A stretch of DNA of 11,623 nt from an uncultured Pseudomonadota bacterium. Its GTDB lineage: Bacteria; Desulfobacterota_B; Binatia; UBA9968. The translations under genes were made by a program, and so were the position numbers. The notes beneath the pieces are model-generated. The model worked only from the letters and a program-made list of their open reading frames with translations, made no database searches and was not told where the DNA came from. Location: the NCBI GenBank assembly GCA_946478635.1, contig CAMLCX010000113.1, forward strand, positions 1 to 11,623, read 5' to 3'. Of the stretch, positions 1-6,844 are shown one piece after another (position 1 is the stretch's first letter; each line of letters begins with the position of its first letter).

Positions 1-10
1 GTGCTTTGCG

Positions 11-50
11 CCCCTTCGATAGACTCAGGACATGCTTGGCGAGAGTCTAT
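11..50. repeat. Short intergenic repeat with an 8-bp inverted repeat
   Basis: ATAGACTC at 19-26 pairs exactly with GAGTCTAT at 43-50 across a 16-base loop, which gives a hairpin. On the minus strand the segment reads CCTGAGTCTATCGAAGGGG. This closely resembles the dispersed intergenic element of the form CCTGAG...TCGAAGG that is scattered in many copies through numerous environmental bacterial genomes and is often mistranslated as PEPVEG-like peptides (here PESIEG). It lies downstream of the minus-strand BrkB gene. There is no strong T-run after the stem on either strand, so a simple intrinsic terminator is not well supported. The hairpin is seen directly; membership of a dispersed family is inferred. 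Confidence 0.45.
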
Positions 51-122
51 TCTCCTCCCTGTTCGAAAATTTCCGCCTTTGTTCTGGCGAACCATAAGTA
101 CCTTCATTTAAGAGTCACTGCA

Positions 123-1490
123 CTAGCGCCGGGTGTGCGGCTGATCGAAGTTTAAAATTAGCGTTTGTAAATTTTTACCCTCCAGACTTTGCGCCCTGAC
201 CCGATCGACTTCCGATAGAAGATCGTCGATGAGGTTTTCTTCTTTGCCTCCTTCGCCTTGAGTTTTGCCGCTTTTACCGGCATTCCTGACGCAATCGAGA
301 ATCTCCCTGATGGTGATTGTCCCGGGATCGCGGCCCAGCACGAAGGTATCTTCATCGGCTAACGGTAAAACCAGCTTCAACCCGGCAAACATGACCATGA
401 ACTCCTTAACGACGCCGGCAGGGACACGCAGCTGCGCGGCGATTTCAGCCACACTCAACGGCGCAAGTCCGTGGCGAAAATTTCGCCCGATCAGAAGCAG
501 CACGAGCAGCGCCAGCTTGTCCCTGCCCGCCGCGCTCTGAGCCAGGGCATCGCGGTCGCCGAGGAAATAGTGAATATGCTGGTGCGCATAGGTCACCTGC
601 GCGCCCAGCAAAACGATCACCCACCCGACATGAAGCCACAAAAGAAAGAGCAAGAGAATCGCAAAGCTCGAATAGATAACGTAATACCGAGTCGACGACG
701 CGACGAATACTGCGAATCCCCAACCCACGGTCTGCCACAAGACGGCTGCGACGAGGCCGCCCACGAGCGCCGAGCGCAATCTCACGCGCGTATTCGGAAT
801 GAACATGTAGACAAAGGTAAATGCGCCCCAAAGCGTGAGGTACGGCACCAGTCGAAGCAGCGTGAGAATCACAACGCCCAACGCATGAAGCGACATCAAA
901 GCTTGAACAATCGCATTGTTCTGCAAGGTTGCCGTGATCGTCACCGCGGCAAAGACCAGCACCGGCCCGACAAGTATCGCGCTCAGATAATCACTGAAGC
1001 GGCGCGATAGTTTTCTTGGCGATTTGACGCGCCACATGTGGTTGAACGCCTCTTCGATGCTGCCCATCAATGATAGAACCGTGATGAATAACGTCACCAA
1101 GCCAACGCTGCCAAGCGCGCCCGCGCTCATTTTGTTGACGAAACCAATCAAGTGCGCAGTAATCTCCTGGCCCTTTTCGCCCAGCGGGGCAAGCGCCTCG
1201 GCCAACGCGGGCTCCATGCGATTGTGCACGCCGAAGGCTTTGAGCAGTGAGAAAACGACCGCGAGAAGCGGCGCAAGAGACAAAAGCGTCTTGAACGCCA
1301 GAGCCATCGCCTGCAGCTTCCCCAGATTCTGAACGAAGTCGTGACCGACCATGATGATGATCTTCAGCGACACATGGACCATGCGTTTGAAACGCGTGAG
1401 CTCAGACAGCTCCGCGTCGAGAACCTGATCGAATAATCTTGCCCGTATTTTTTCGATCGGCCGATTGCGCCCTTTGGTCGACAAAGTCAT
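123..1490 (-). CDS. YihY/virulence factor BrkB family inner-membrane protein with C-terminal winged-helix-like domain
   Basis: This is a 455-residue polytopic membrane protein of the YihY/BrkB (formerly 'RNase BN') family. The family's transport or envelope role is not firmly established. About six hydrophobic segments lie between residues 40 and 305. Family landmarks are GSIEEAFNHMWRV at 143-155, FIPNTRVRLRSALVGG at 230-245 and LLWLHVGWVIVLLGAQ at 283-298. E. coli YihY is roughly 290 residues; the extra 150 here include a soluble segment at about 325-403 (LSVAEIAAQLRVPAGVVKEF and following) that looks like a winged helix-turn-helix. A charged Gly/Lys/Glu linker and an acidic helix follow. 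Such C-terminal extensions occur in proteobacterial BrkB homologues. The start is ATG at 1490; no clear Shine-Dalgarno sequence precedes it. It is divergent from the APC permease. The family call is secure; the function is unknown. Confidence 0.9.
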   Translation of the reverse strand: MTLSTKGRNRPIEKIRARLFDQVLDAELSELTRFKRMVHVSLKIIIMVGHDFVQNLGKLQAMALAFKTLLSLAPLLAVVFSLLKAFGVHNRMEPALAEALAPLGEKGQEITAHLIGFVNKMSAGALGSVGLVTLFITVLSLMGSIEEAFNHMWRVKSPRKLSRRFSDYLSAILVGPVLVFAAVTITATLQNNAIVQALMSLHALGVVILTLLRLVPYLTLWGAFTFVYMFIPNTRVRLRSALVGGLVAAVLWQTVGWGFAVFVASSTRYYVIYSSFAILLLFLLWLHVGWVIVLLGAQVTYAHQHIHYFLGDRDALAQSAAGRDKLALLVLLLIGRNFRHGLAPLSVAEIAAQLRVPAGVVKEFMVMFAGLKLVLPLADEDTFVLGRDPGTITIREILDCVRNAGKSGKTQGEGGKEENLIDDLLSEVDRVRAQSLEGKNLQTLILNFDQPHTRR

Positions 1491-1497
1491 GGCATTT

Positions 1498-1563
1498 TTA
1501 TGGGACGACCGGGAAACGATTAGGGCGAAGTTTAACAGCTTTGCTGCCGTCCGACAAAGTCAT
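1498..1563 (-). other. Possible 21-codon upstream ORF before the BrkB gene
   Basis: A short frame runs from ATG at 1563 to TAA at 1498-1500, ending 7 bases before the BrkB ATG. It encodes MTLSDGSKAVKLRPNRFPVVP. Its first four residues (MTLS) match the start of BrkB because both sit in a 12-base direct repeat, CGACAAAGTCAT on the plus strand at 1479-1490 and 1552-1563. No ribosome-binding site is visible. If the promoter predicted at 1529-1557 is used, transcription starts inside this frame and it is not translated. It may be only a relic of a small duplication. Confidence 0.15.
1529..1557 (-). promoter_or_regulatory. Candidate sigma70-type promoter for the BrkB gene
   Basis: On the minus strand TTGTCG (plus coordinates 1552-1557) is followed after 17 bases by TAAACT (1529-1534). 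Each box matches 4 of 6 consensus positions and the spacing is ideal. Transcription would begin near 1522, giving a leader of about 32 bases before the ATG at 1490. Prediction by eye only. Confidence 0.35.
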
Positions 1564-1589
1564 CGTATTGCGACGTGGCGCTCATTGGA

Positions 1590-1619
1590 TTGACAACGCC
1601 GCCCGCCGATCGCTATTCT
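1590..1619 (+). promoter_or_regulatory. Candidate sigma70-type promoter for the APC permease, almost leaderless
   Basis: A perfect -35 box, TTGACA, lies at 1590-1595. TATTCT at 1614-1619 matches 4 of 6 positions of the -10 box, with an 18-base spacer. The expected start of transcription is around 1625-1627, only 6-8 bases before the ATG at 1633. The mRNA would then be leaderless or nearly so, and the GGGG at 1622-1625 could not act as a full ribosome-binding site. Seen directly as sequence matches; activity is inferred. Confidence 0.45.
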
Positions 1620-1632
1620 CTGGGGCCACCCA

Positions 1633-3000
1633 ATGACCGGCTCACGAATCGATTCTACTTCCACTGCTCGTGCCGCCACCGGAACCAACGAGCGCCCAAG
1701 TCACCTGCGGCGTGAACTCAAACTGCCCTCGCTTATCGCGCTGACTTTCTTTTGTGTTGCCGGCGGCGCTTACGGCTTGGAAGACGCCGTGGGCGCCGCC
1801 GGGCCGGCGATCGTGTTACTGGGGCTCATTATTTTGCCCTGGATCTGGAGTCTGCCTACTGCGCTCATGACTGCGGAGCTGTCGACCGCGATCCCCGAAG
1901 AAGGCGGGTACGTCGTCTGGGTCGAGCGCGCCTTCGGCCGATTCTGGGGTTTCCAGGAAGGCTGGGTAAGCTGGCTCTGCAGTTTTGCCGACAACGCTCT
2001 CTACCCGGTGATGTTCGTCGATTATCTCGCTTACCTGCGCGGCGATCTGGCTCCCGGCGAGCGCTGGTTGATCGGCACTGCGCTGATCACCGTCATCACC
2101 TGGCTGAACATCCGCGGCATCCGTTTGGTCGGTTCAAGCTCAATCATTTTTCTGCTGATCGTCCTGGCCCCCTTCGCCGCCCTGGTTGCCTTGGGAGCGT
2201 CGCAAATTGAACTCTCCAATTGGCTAAAACAAAGCGAGACAGTGGACTGGGCGCTCCTTTTGAGCACGCTCCTCTGGAACACCTCGGGTTGGGACAATGC
2301 CGGCTGCTGCGCGGCGGAAGTTGCCAAACCGAGCCGGACCTATCCGCGCGCCATGATCATCACTGTTTTGTTGGTCAGCATGGTCTATTTGCTGCCCCTG
2401 GCGATCGGTGTTGGCGTTGATGGCAATTTCGCCGATTGGAAAGAAGGTTATTTCCCCAAGGTTGCCGCGCAGATCGGCGGCTCGTGGTTGGGTACCTGGC
2501 TCACTCTCGCGGCGCTCGTCAGTGCGGCGGGACTACTGAACGCGCTGCTGTGCACCTCCGCGCGCGTGCCTTTTGCCATGGCGGAACGCGGCATGTTGCC
2601 GAGCTGGTTGCGCGGTTTACACGCGCGCCATGGAACCCCATGGACCGCGATACTGGTGAACAGCGCCGGAGTCTCGCTGCTGATCCCATTTTCATTTCAG
2701 GAACTCATCGAGCTCGACATGTTTCTTTACGCGGCTGCTTTGATTCTTGAGTTCGCCGCGTTGGCTTGGTTGCGTTTTAAGCAACCGGAGATGGCCCGGC
2801 CCTATCGCGTCCCGTTCGGCATTGGGGGTGTCATCGCGATCAGTCTGCCACCCGTAGCGCTCTGTTTGATCAGCATTGCGCTGTCAAGCGACGCCACGCG
2901 CTATGCAAGCCTCGGGGGAATTGCCATCGGGCTGATCGTCTACCGCTGGCAATCTCGTCCTACCCTTTCACCTCAAACGCAGGCCGCGCCCACAGAGTAA
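1633..3000 (+). CDS. APC-superfamily amino acid/polyamine permease (PUT-like branch)
   Basis: A 455-residue integral membrane transporter with about 12 hydrophobic segments, the usual length for the amino acid-polyamine-organocation superfamily. It is expected to take up an amino acid or polyamine by cation symport. The first helix carries the broken-helix glycine motif (CVAGGAYGLEDAV, residues 41-53). Next come LPWIWSLPTALMTAEL at 68-83, EEGGYVVWV at 89-97, a WGFQEGW...DNALYPV stretch at 105-126 and SGWDNAGCCAAEVAKPSRTY at 218-237. This run of motifs is recognisably that of plant polyamine uptake transporters (PUT/RMV1) and their bacterial relatives, so polyamine or a related cationic amine is a reasonable substrate guess. 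The ATG at 1633 has only a weak GGGG upstream, and no in-frame alternative start lies before the first helix. It stands alone on the plus strand and converges with the zinc-ribbon gene. Superfamily is secure; substrate is inferred. Confidence 0.92.
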   Translation: MTGSRIDSTSTARAATGTNERPSHLRRELKLPSLIALTFFCVAGGAYGLEDAVGAAGPAIVLLGLIILPWIWSLPTALMTAELSTAIPEEGGYVVWVERAFGRFWGFQEGWVSWLCSFADNALYPVMFVDYLAYLRGDLAPGERWLIGTALITVITWLNIRGIRLVGSSSIIFLLIVLAPFAALVALGASQIELSNWLKQSETVDWALLLSTLLWNTSGWDNAGCCAAEVAKPSRTYPRAMIITVLLVSMVYLLPLAIGVGVDGNFADWKEGYFPKVAAQIGGSWLGTWLTLAALVSAAGLLNALLCTSARVPFAMAERGMLPSWLRGLHARHGTPWTAILVNSAGVSLLIPFSFQELIELDMFLYAAALILEFAALAWLRFKQPEMARPYRVPFGIGGVIAISLPPVALCLISIALSSDATRYASLGGIAIGLIVYRWQSRPTLSPQTQAAPTE

Positions 3001-3105
3001 TACTCGGGCGCAGCGAAAGCCGGCACGGGATGCGCATGGGACGGGATAACCCTGAAAATTTTTAGGCGAGCGCCGATGGAGGTGCTCCAGCCGTTCCAGA
3101 CCGGT

Positions 3106-3498
3106 TCAGGCAAATTCGGTGGACTTACCGCAGTTGGGACAGGCGCGCCATTCGGCATCGATGGCGTAACCGCATTTCGAGCAGCGATGACGGGGAATGA
3201 ATGTCGGTTTTGGCTCCTCGGTTTTGGGCCCATCGGCCCAGTACACCCCTGTAAACAAGCTGGTCTTGCAATCCGCCTCTAGGGTGGCGCCCGAGCGGTC
3301 AGTGTAGGTTACTGAGTAATGGCGCTCGTTTTTTTCGAAAAACCAGCCCCGCCCGAAGGGATTCCAGCTGATCGAGATAATTCTCCCGCCTCTTGATTCG
3401 ACCTCGTCCTTGATCCGTCTTTTGTCGACGAAGTGTATGACGATCCGAATCGCCAATCCGGCGCCGATGGCAAGCAGAAAAATTTGGTAGCGGTCCAT
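3106..3498 (-). CDS. Small membrane-anchored zinc-ribbon protein
   Basis: A 130-residue protein of unknown function. Residues 4-23 form one hydrophobic helix at the N-terminus, followed by a Lys/Arg-rich turn (DKRRIKDE). A middle segment, about 38-90, looks like a small beta-rich domain (SWNPFGRGWFFEKNERHYSV, then a TYTDRSG turn). The C-terminus holds a treble-clef or zinc-ribbon pair, CSKCG (Cys106, Cys109) and CPNCGK (Cys120, Cys123), suited to one structural zinc. The topology suggests a membrane anchor with the ribbon at the cytoplasmic end, although orientation cannot be proven. The start at 3498 is ATG, with no clear Shine-Dalgarno sequence. It lies downstream of the GT87 gene in the same direction with a 170-bp gap. 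I do not recognise a named family. Confidence 0.7.
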   Translation of the reverse strand: MDRYQIFLLAIGAGLAIRIVIHFVDKRRIKDEVESRGGRIISISWNPFGRGWFFEKNERHYSVTYTDRSGATLEADCKTSLFTGVYWADGPKTEEPKPTFIPRHRCSKCGYAIDAEWRACPNCGKSTEFA

Positions 3499-3553
3499 GG
3501 GAATATCAAAAACTCAGCGCCTATTGTCCCCCACTCCGGCAACAAGGGCAAAT

Positions 3554-3570
3554 AGCGGCGCGCGCCCGCT
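3554..3570. other. GC-rich hairpin between the GT87 and zinc-ribbon genes
   Basis: AGCGG at 3554-3558 pairs with CCGCT at 3566-3570 around an alternating CG core, CGCGCGC. It lies about 100 bases downstream of the GT87 stop codon and about 55 bases before the zinc-ribbon ATG in the direction of transcription. It lacks a following T-run, so it could be a weak attenuating hairpin or nothing. The rest of the 170-bp gap shows no convincing gene. Confidence 0.2.
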
Positions 3571-3668
3571 TAAGACGGTGTTAGCTCAATCGCACCCATG
3601 ACTGAAATCAATGCCGGCGGCGAGAGAGACAGCGGCGGGCAGGAACCCGAAAAACCTCGAGAGATCAC

Positions 3669-4889
3669 TCACCCGTCGATTTTTCGCTCCCGCCTAAATA
3701 TTAGGTAATTGATCAACAGCGCCGGCGCCAGCCAAAAGTACCAAAGCTCTTCCGGAAGCCAAAATCTCTGGAGCACATGGCACGCGTTGATCGCAACATA
3801 GAGGCGCGCGGTCCAAAAGCGGTGCCACGGCGCCGGCGCTTGGGACATCCAAACGGCCGCTTCGATGATCACGGGAAGAAGCACCACTTGATCATAGGTC
3901 CAGACAAAAACACTGCTGGTGACCGACACGATGCTTAGAAGCGGCAGTTGCTCCCGCCAGCGCCAGGCTTGTCTGCGACGGTACCAGTAATGAACCGCCC
4001 AAGCACTCGCCAGAGCCGTCGGCGCGAGCTGCAGCGCTCTAGAGTCGAGGTTGAGAAATATTCTAATCACGTTGCGCAGCGTTGGAACCGGCCAATCCAT
4101 CGGCTTGAGAATGCCGGGGGCTCCGAACAAGGCAAAATATTCAGAATAGATGCGCGGATCGAATAGCAACGGCAAAGTCACGGCGCCCGCAGTCACAAGC
4201 GCGACCATCGCGATCAAACGCCAGAGACGCTTTTCTATTAGCCAGAGCGGAACCACGATCCAAAACAGATACAAAAGATGGGGCTTGATGGTGAGAAGTA
4301 CCAGCGAAGCGCTCATTCCGCGCCAGTCTTGTTTGCGCTCGCAGTAAAGAAAGGCCGTCAAAGCCGCTAAAACGAGAGGCGTAATTTGGCCGATGATCAA
4401 GACAAATACCGTCGGCACGAAGGTGAACGCGAGAAACAGCGCAAGCCGGGAGCCATGCATCGAGTTTTCATAGACGCGCCAGAGCTGTTGAGCGGAGAAC
4501 ATGATCAAGCACACATGGAACAGCAACCAAAGGAGCTGGCCGGCAACAAAGCTTGGCAAACCGAACGGCAAAACAATCGGCAGCGTCCAAGGTGGATTCC
4601 ACATGACGATAGGTTGGGTGCCGGTCCATCCAATCGTACGCTGCAGAGTGAATAGCTCGGCAGGCGAATACGGATTACCACCCTGCGCAAGGAGCCGTCC
4701 TGCCGACCAATACTCAACGAAATCCCGTGCTCCCCTCTGCTCGGCGGCGGGCAACGATTGGGCAACAATGACCGGTGGGGCGCGCAACTCGAACAACGCG
4801 CATGTCATAAGCACGAGCGTGCACGACATCCATCGACGCAAACGCTTTGCGGGATCACGCGTCAGAAGGAAAATGAAATATGGCCGCAC
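3669..4889 (-). CDS. Glycosyltransferase family 87 (DUF2029) integral membrane protein
   Basis: A 406-residue polytopic protein of the GT87/DUF2029 group, GT-C-fold enzymes that transfer a sugar (mannose in mycobacterial PimE) from a polyprenyl-phosphate donor on the outer face of the inner membrane. Landmarks are DFVEYWSAGRLLAQGGNPYS at 56-75, which has the acidic residue of the first periplasmic loop (Asp56) expected to be catalytic and the NPY signature; MWNPPW at 96-101; and IKPHLLYLF at 201-209. About ten hydrophobic segments follow one another to the end. The start is GTG at 4889, preceded by CAGG seven bases upstream; an in-frame ATG at 4829 (MSCTLV) would remove 20 residues and is a fair alternative. 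No other glycan gene is nearby, so acceptor and pathway cannot be given. Confidence 0.82.
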   Translation of the reverse strand: MRPYFIFLLTRDPAKRLRRWMSCTLVLMTCALFELRAPPVIVAQSLPAAEQRGARDFVEYWSAGRLLAQGGNPYSPAELFTLQRTIGWTGTQPIVMWNPPWTLPIVLPFGLPSFVAGQLLWLLFHVCLIMFSAQQLWRVYENSMHGSRLALFLAFTFVPTVFVLIIGQITPLVLAALTAFLYCERKQDWRGMSASLVLLTIKPHLLYLFWIVVPLWLIEKRLWRLIAMVALVTAGAVTLPLLFDPRIYSEYFALFGAPGILKPMDWPVPTLRNVIRIFLNLDSRALQLAPTALASAWAVHYWYRRRQAWRWREQLPLLSIVSVTSSVFVWTYDQVVLLPVIIEAAVWMSQAPAPWHRFWTARLYVAINACHVLQRFWLPEELWYFWLAPALLINYLIFRRERKIDG

Positions 4890-5047
4890 CGGTTAACCTG
4901 AAAACTCCATGGGGTGGACCGTTTGGAGCTGCAATCGCATGACTCTAGACCAGGCACGGTCTGCGACGACGATTATGGAATCACACTCAGAAGGCGCGTC
5001 ACTCACGTGATAGTCTGACGATTGAACCGCGACCAGTGCTTGTAACG
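4890..5047. other. Intergenic region between the ABC permease and GT87 genes
   Basis: 158 bp with no supported gene. It contains the 8-base palindrome TCACGTGA at 5003-5010, inside a looser inverted pair CGTCA (4997-5001) and TGACG (5016-5020). It also contains a 5-bp hairpin, AGACC/GGTCT, at 4947-4962. Neither is followed by a T-run on the minus strand. They could be an operator for the GT87 gene or a weak end-of-operon structure; the evidence is only symmetry. Confidence 0.25.
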
Positions 5048-6829
5048 TCAGTTTTGCTGAACGCCATACCGACGCGCGAACAGGTAGTAAAAAACAGCGA
5101 TCGAAACCAAAATCAATGTCCAGAGAACGCCGAAAGCGGCAAGCTCGCCCACTTGAGCATTTTCCCAAAGCTCGAAGATCGCCACCGAAACCACCGGGGT
5201 TTGCGGGCTCACAAGCAGGACCGACATGGAGAGTTCCTTGGCGGACAGGAGAAAGATAAAAACCCAGCCGCCGAGAAACGACGGCGTCATCAACGGCAAT
5301 ATAATCCGTCGCATACAGTTGGACCACGATGCGCCCGCGGTATAAGCCGCCTCCTCCAGTTCTTTATGCAGTTGCAGCAATCCGGAATGCATATAGCGAA
5401 TTCCGTATGGAATATAGCGGGTAACGAACGCGATCAACAAAATCCACAACGTGCCGTAGACCGGAATTGGCACGAACAAATAAAACCGCAAAATCGCCAA
5501 CCCCATCACGATTCCCGGAAACAGCAGGGGCATCGTCGTCAAGAGATCGAGCAGCCAGCGCCCGCGCATCTTGGTACGCACGAGCAGCCAGGATGCCAGC
5601 AGCGTCAGCACCATCACGGCGCTGGCGCTGCCGAGGCCGAGCAGGAGGCTATTTTTGATCGAGTCGGTGATCTTGGGAAAGTGCAGTGCGGTGACGTAGT
5701 TTTTCAGGGTGAAGCGGAGAATCCCTTCGATGGATGGCTGGATGTAAAACGGCAGAAACGACGCCCAGACGATAATCAAGAAAGGCAACACCAGCAGCAC
5801 CGTGGCGTAAGCGATCAAACCGAGAGCGGCAAGATACCTCCAGCGGCCGAGGTGGATCAGCGTCGGGCGATAACCTTTGCCGGTGACGGTTTGAAAACGG
5901 TCGCCTTCACGCGTTACGCGAAAGTAAAGGTATAACGTCAATGCCACAACCAACATCAGCAGAACCGAAAAGGCGCCGGCGCTGCCGTATTGCGGCGGGA
6001 GCTTTTGGGCGTCCATATAGATCGACGTCGTCAGCACCCGGACGTCGCCGGGGAGTCCGACCAACGCCGGAATCTCAAAAGATTCGAAGGAGCGTATAAA
6101 AATCAGCAACAGCACCGAGAAAAACGCCGGCAACATCAACCGCAGCGACACCCGGCGCATGGTTTGCCAGATACGCGCCCCGCACACGGCCGATGCTTCC
6201 TCCAGCGACGGGTCCATGGAACGAAACGCCGCCGCCAACATGAGAAATACGAACGGCGACCAGAGCAGCGATTCGATAAATATCATACCGAAAAGCGAAT
6301 AAATGTTGATCACCGGCCCGGTTTGGTTGAAGAGTATTTTCAGCCAGTAGTTAACCGGCCCGGCTTTCCCGAGCAGCAGGAGCCAGCCGATGGTATACAA
6401 AATGAACGGCGTGCCGAACGAGGCAAAGGCGGTAAAGTAACCTAAACCGCGCAGCGGCGTGTCCGTGCGCACGACAATCCAGGCGATCGTCCCGCCGATC
6501 AGCGTCGCCAATAGAGCGCTGCCGATGGAAAAATAGATGGTATTCAAGAAGGGGCCGAGCACGCGCAGCTCGCCAAAGAGATTGCTGTAGTACTGAAGAG
6601 TAAACTGGTCGATCTCGCCGGTGAGTTTGGTTGTGAACAGGCTGGTTTGAATGACGGAGTAGAGCGGCGGCAAAACCAGGTAGGCCGTCACCAGGGAAAC
6701 CGCGATCATCACGCTCGCGGCGACATCGATATGAAACGACGCGCCGAGACCGAGAAGGCCGCGCGCTGACCGCGCCGCGCTCGCTTTAAGCGCGTAACCG
6801 TAGGGCTCGGAAGAAGGTTGTTTTGCCAC
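5048..6829 (-). CDS. Fused double-length ABC transporter permease, ferric/thiamine/phosphonate type (FbpB/ThiP-like)
   Basis: A 593-residue inner-membrane permease with two homologous halves, roughly residues 36-305 and 330-590, each with about six hydrophobic segments. Each half carries the cytoplasmic EAA loop that docks the ATPase: EEASAVCGA...LMLP at 210-234 and EEAAYTAGA...LMTP at 492-516, with the expected Glu-Ala and Gly positions. This fused layout is typical of FbpB/AfuB, ThiP and PhnU/V-like systems, which pair with family-1 binding proteins such as the two genes just upstream. The start is GTG at 6829, only 15 bp after the stop of the preceding binding-protein gene. No obvious Shine-Dalgarno sequence precedes it, which suggests translational coupling. 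No ATPase follows: the next gene downstream, after 158 bp, is an unrelated glycosyltransferase. Family secure; substrate unknown. Confidence 0.92.
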   Translation of the reverse strand: MAKQPSSEPYGYALKASAARSARGLLGLGASFHIDVAASVMIAVSLVTAYLVLPPLYSVIQTSLFTTKLTGEIDQFTLQYYSNLFGELRVLGPFLNTIYFSIGSALLATLIGGTIAWIVVRTDTPLRGLGYFTAFASFGTPFILYTIGWLLLLGKAGPVNYWLKILFNQTGPVINIYSLFGMIFIESLLWSPFVFLMLAAAFRSMDPSLEEASAVCGARIWQTMRRVSLRLMLPAFFSVLLLIFIRSFESFEIPALVGLPGDVRVLTTSIYMDAQKLPPQYGSAGAFSVLLMLVVALTLYLYFRVTREGDRFQTVTGKGYRPTLIHLGRWRYLAALGLIAYATVLLVLPFLIIVWASFLPFYIQPSIEGILRFTLKNYVTALHFPKITDSIKNSLLLGLGSASAVMVLTLLASWLLVRTKMRGRWLLDLLTTMPLLFPGIVMGLAILRFYLFVPIPVYGTLWILLIAFVTRYIPYGIRYMHSGLLQLHKELEEAAYTAGASWSNCMRRIILPLMTPSFLGGWVFIFLLSAKELSMSVLLVSPQTPVVSVAIFELWENAQVGELAAFGVLWTLILVSIAVFYYLFARRYGVQQN

Positions 6830-6844
6830 GGCGATGTGCCGTTA

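Noticed and set aside
1..107. Minus-strand frame from ATG 107 running off the left edge (MKVLMVRQNKGG and on)
   Set aside because: Its later part is the translation of the intergenic repeat (PESIEG), a well-known source of spurious ORFs, and no family is recognisable.
3001..3105. Possible bidirectional terminator between the convergent permease and zinc-ribbon genes
   Set aside because: Only 3-4 bp stems (for example GGAG/CTCC at 3079-3089 and GGG/CCC before TGAAAATTTTT) were found, too weak to annotate.
3598..3708. 36-codon plus-strand frame starting MTEINAGGERD
   Set aside because: It runs into the 3' end of the glycosyltransferase gene on the other strand and has no ribosome-binding site or recognisable feature.
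4893..5327. 144-codon minus-strand frame overlapping the end of the permease gene
   Set aside because: It overlaps the permease C-terminal coding region in another frame, and its Cys/Arg-rich product shows no domain. The 158-bp gap is better read as non-coding.
5036..5935. 299-codon plus-strand open frame
   Set aside because: It lies antisense to the fused permease, which has clear EAA loops and membrane helices. The plus-strand product is a Gln/Arg/His-rich string typical of the complement of a GC-rich membrane-protein gene, with no domain.
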